Below, piece after piece: positions 5,440 through 5,464 of a DNA stretch of 5,464 nucleotides. The DNA lies in assembly GCA_030690705.1 (NCBI GenBank), contig JAUYGE010000049.1, positions 1 to 5,464 on the forward strand, in the 5' to 3' direction. Within the stretch, counting starts at the first letter, position 1. Each line of letters opens with the position of its first letter. Under the pieces are notes generated by a model. It did no database searches and was not told the origin of the DNA. It was given only the letters and a program-made list of their open reading frames with translations. This stretch comes from Dehalococcoidia bacterium (GTDB lineage: Bacteria; Chloroflexota; Dehalococcoidia; JAENJB01). A program made the translations under genes and the position numbers.

Positions 5440-5464
5440 TAGATAATCCGGCCTAGCCCTCCCC

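Noticed and set aside
5440..5464. Possible terminator after the YchF-type gene.
   Set aside because: Only 25 bases follow the stop. A second TAG and the start of a GC-rich stretch are visible, but no complete hairpin or T-run.

Overview
The window comes from a bacterium of moderately high GC content and holds two divergent transcription units made entirely of conserved housekeeping genes for translation and tRNA modification. No mobile element, CRISPR array, tRNA/rRNA gene, insertion sequence or defence cassette is visible. The Chloroflexota (Dehalococcoidia-like) flavour of the TypA and YchF-type proteins is only an impression from sequence style, and no marker here proves it.

Minus-strand unit (4164 down to 1): a near-consensus sigma-70-type promoter (TTGACA, 17 bp, TATATT) lies about 300 bp upstream of typA/bipA. 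It is followed in the same direction by rlmB (TrmH/SpoU-family 2'-O-methyltransferase), queC (preQ0 synthase) and queE (7-carboxy-7-deazaguanine synthase, cut off by the window start). The junctions are tight: 24 bp typA-rlmB, 6 bp rlmB-queC and a 26 bp overlap queC-queE. One polycistronic message with translational coupling is therefore likely. TypA acts on the ribosome, RlmB is predicted to methylate 23S rRNA, and QueE and QueC make the 7-deazaguanine precursor preQ0 used for queuosine in tRNA. The operon is thus themed on ribosome and RNA maturation.

Central intergenic region (3828-4356, 529 bp): no convincing standard-size gene. It contains the two divergent candidate promoters, a perfect 15 bp palindrome between them (4179-4193), a GC-rich roughly 300 nt typA leader with an 8 bp perfect stem-loop, and a possible 15-codon leader ORF whose stop overlaps the typA start codon as ATGA.

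Plus-strand unit (4357-5439): a single YchF/OLA1-type P-loop NTPase gene. Its C-terminal (DUF933/TGS-like) domain is close to the family pattern. Its nucleotide-binding half is atypical: the switch I segment normally reading YPFCTIEPN is replaced, and the family's NxxE specificity motif appears as NIRS. This divergent YchF is the most unusual protein in the window, and the divergent regulatory region is the most unusual DNA.
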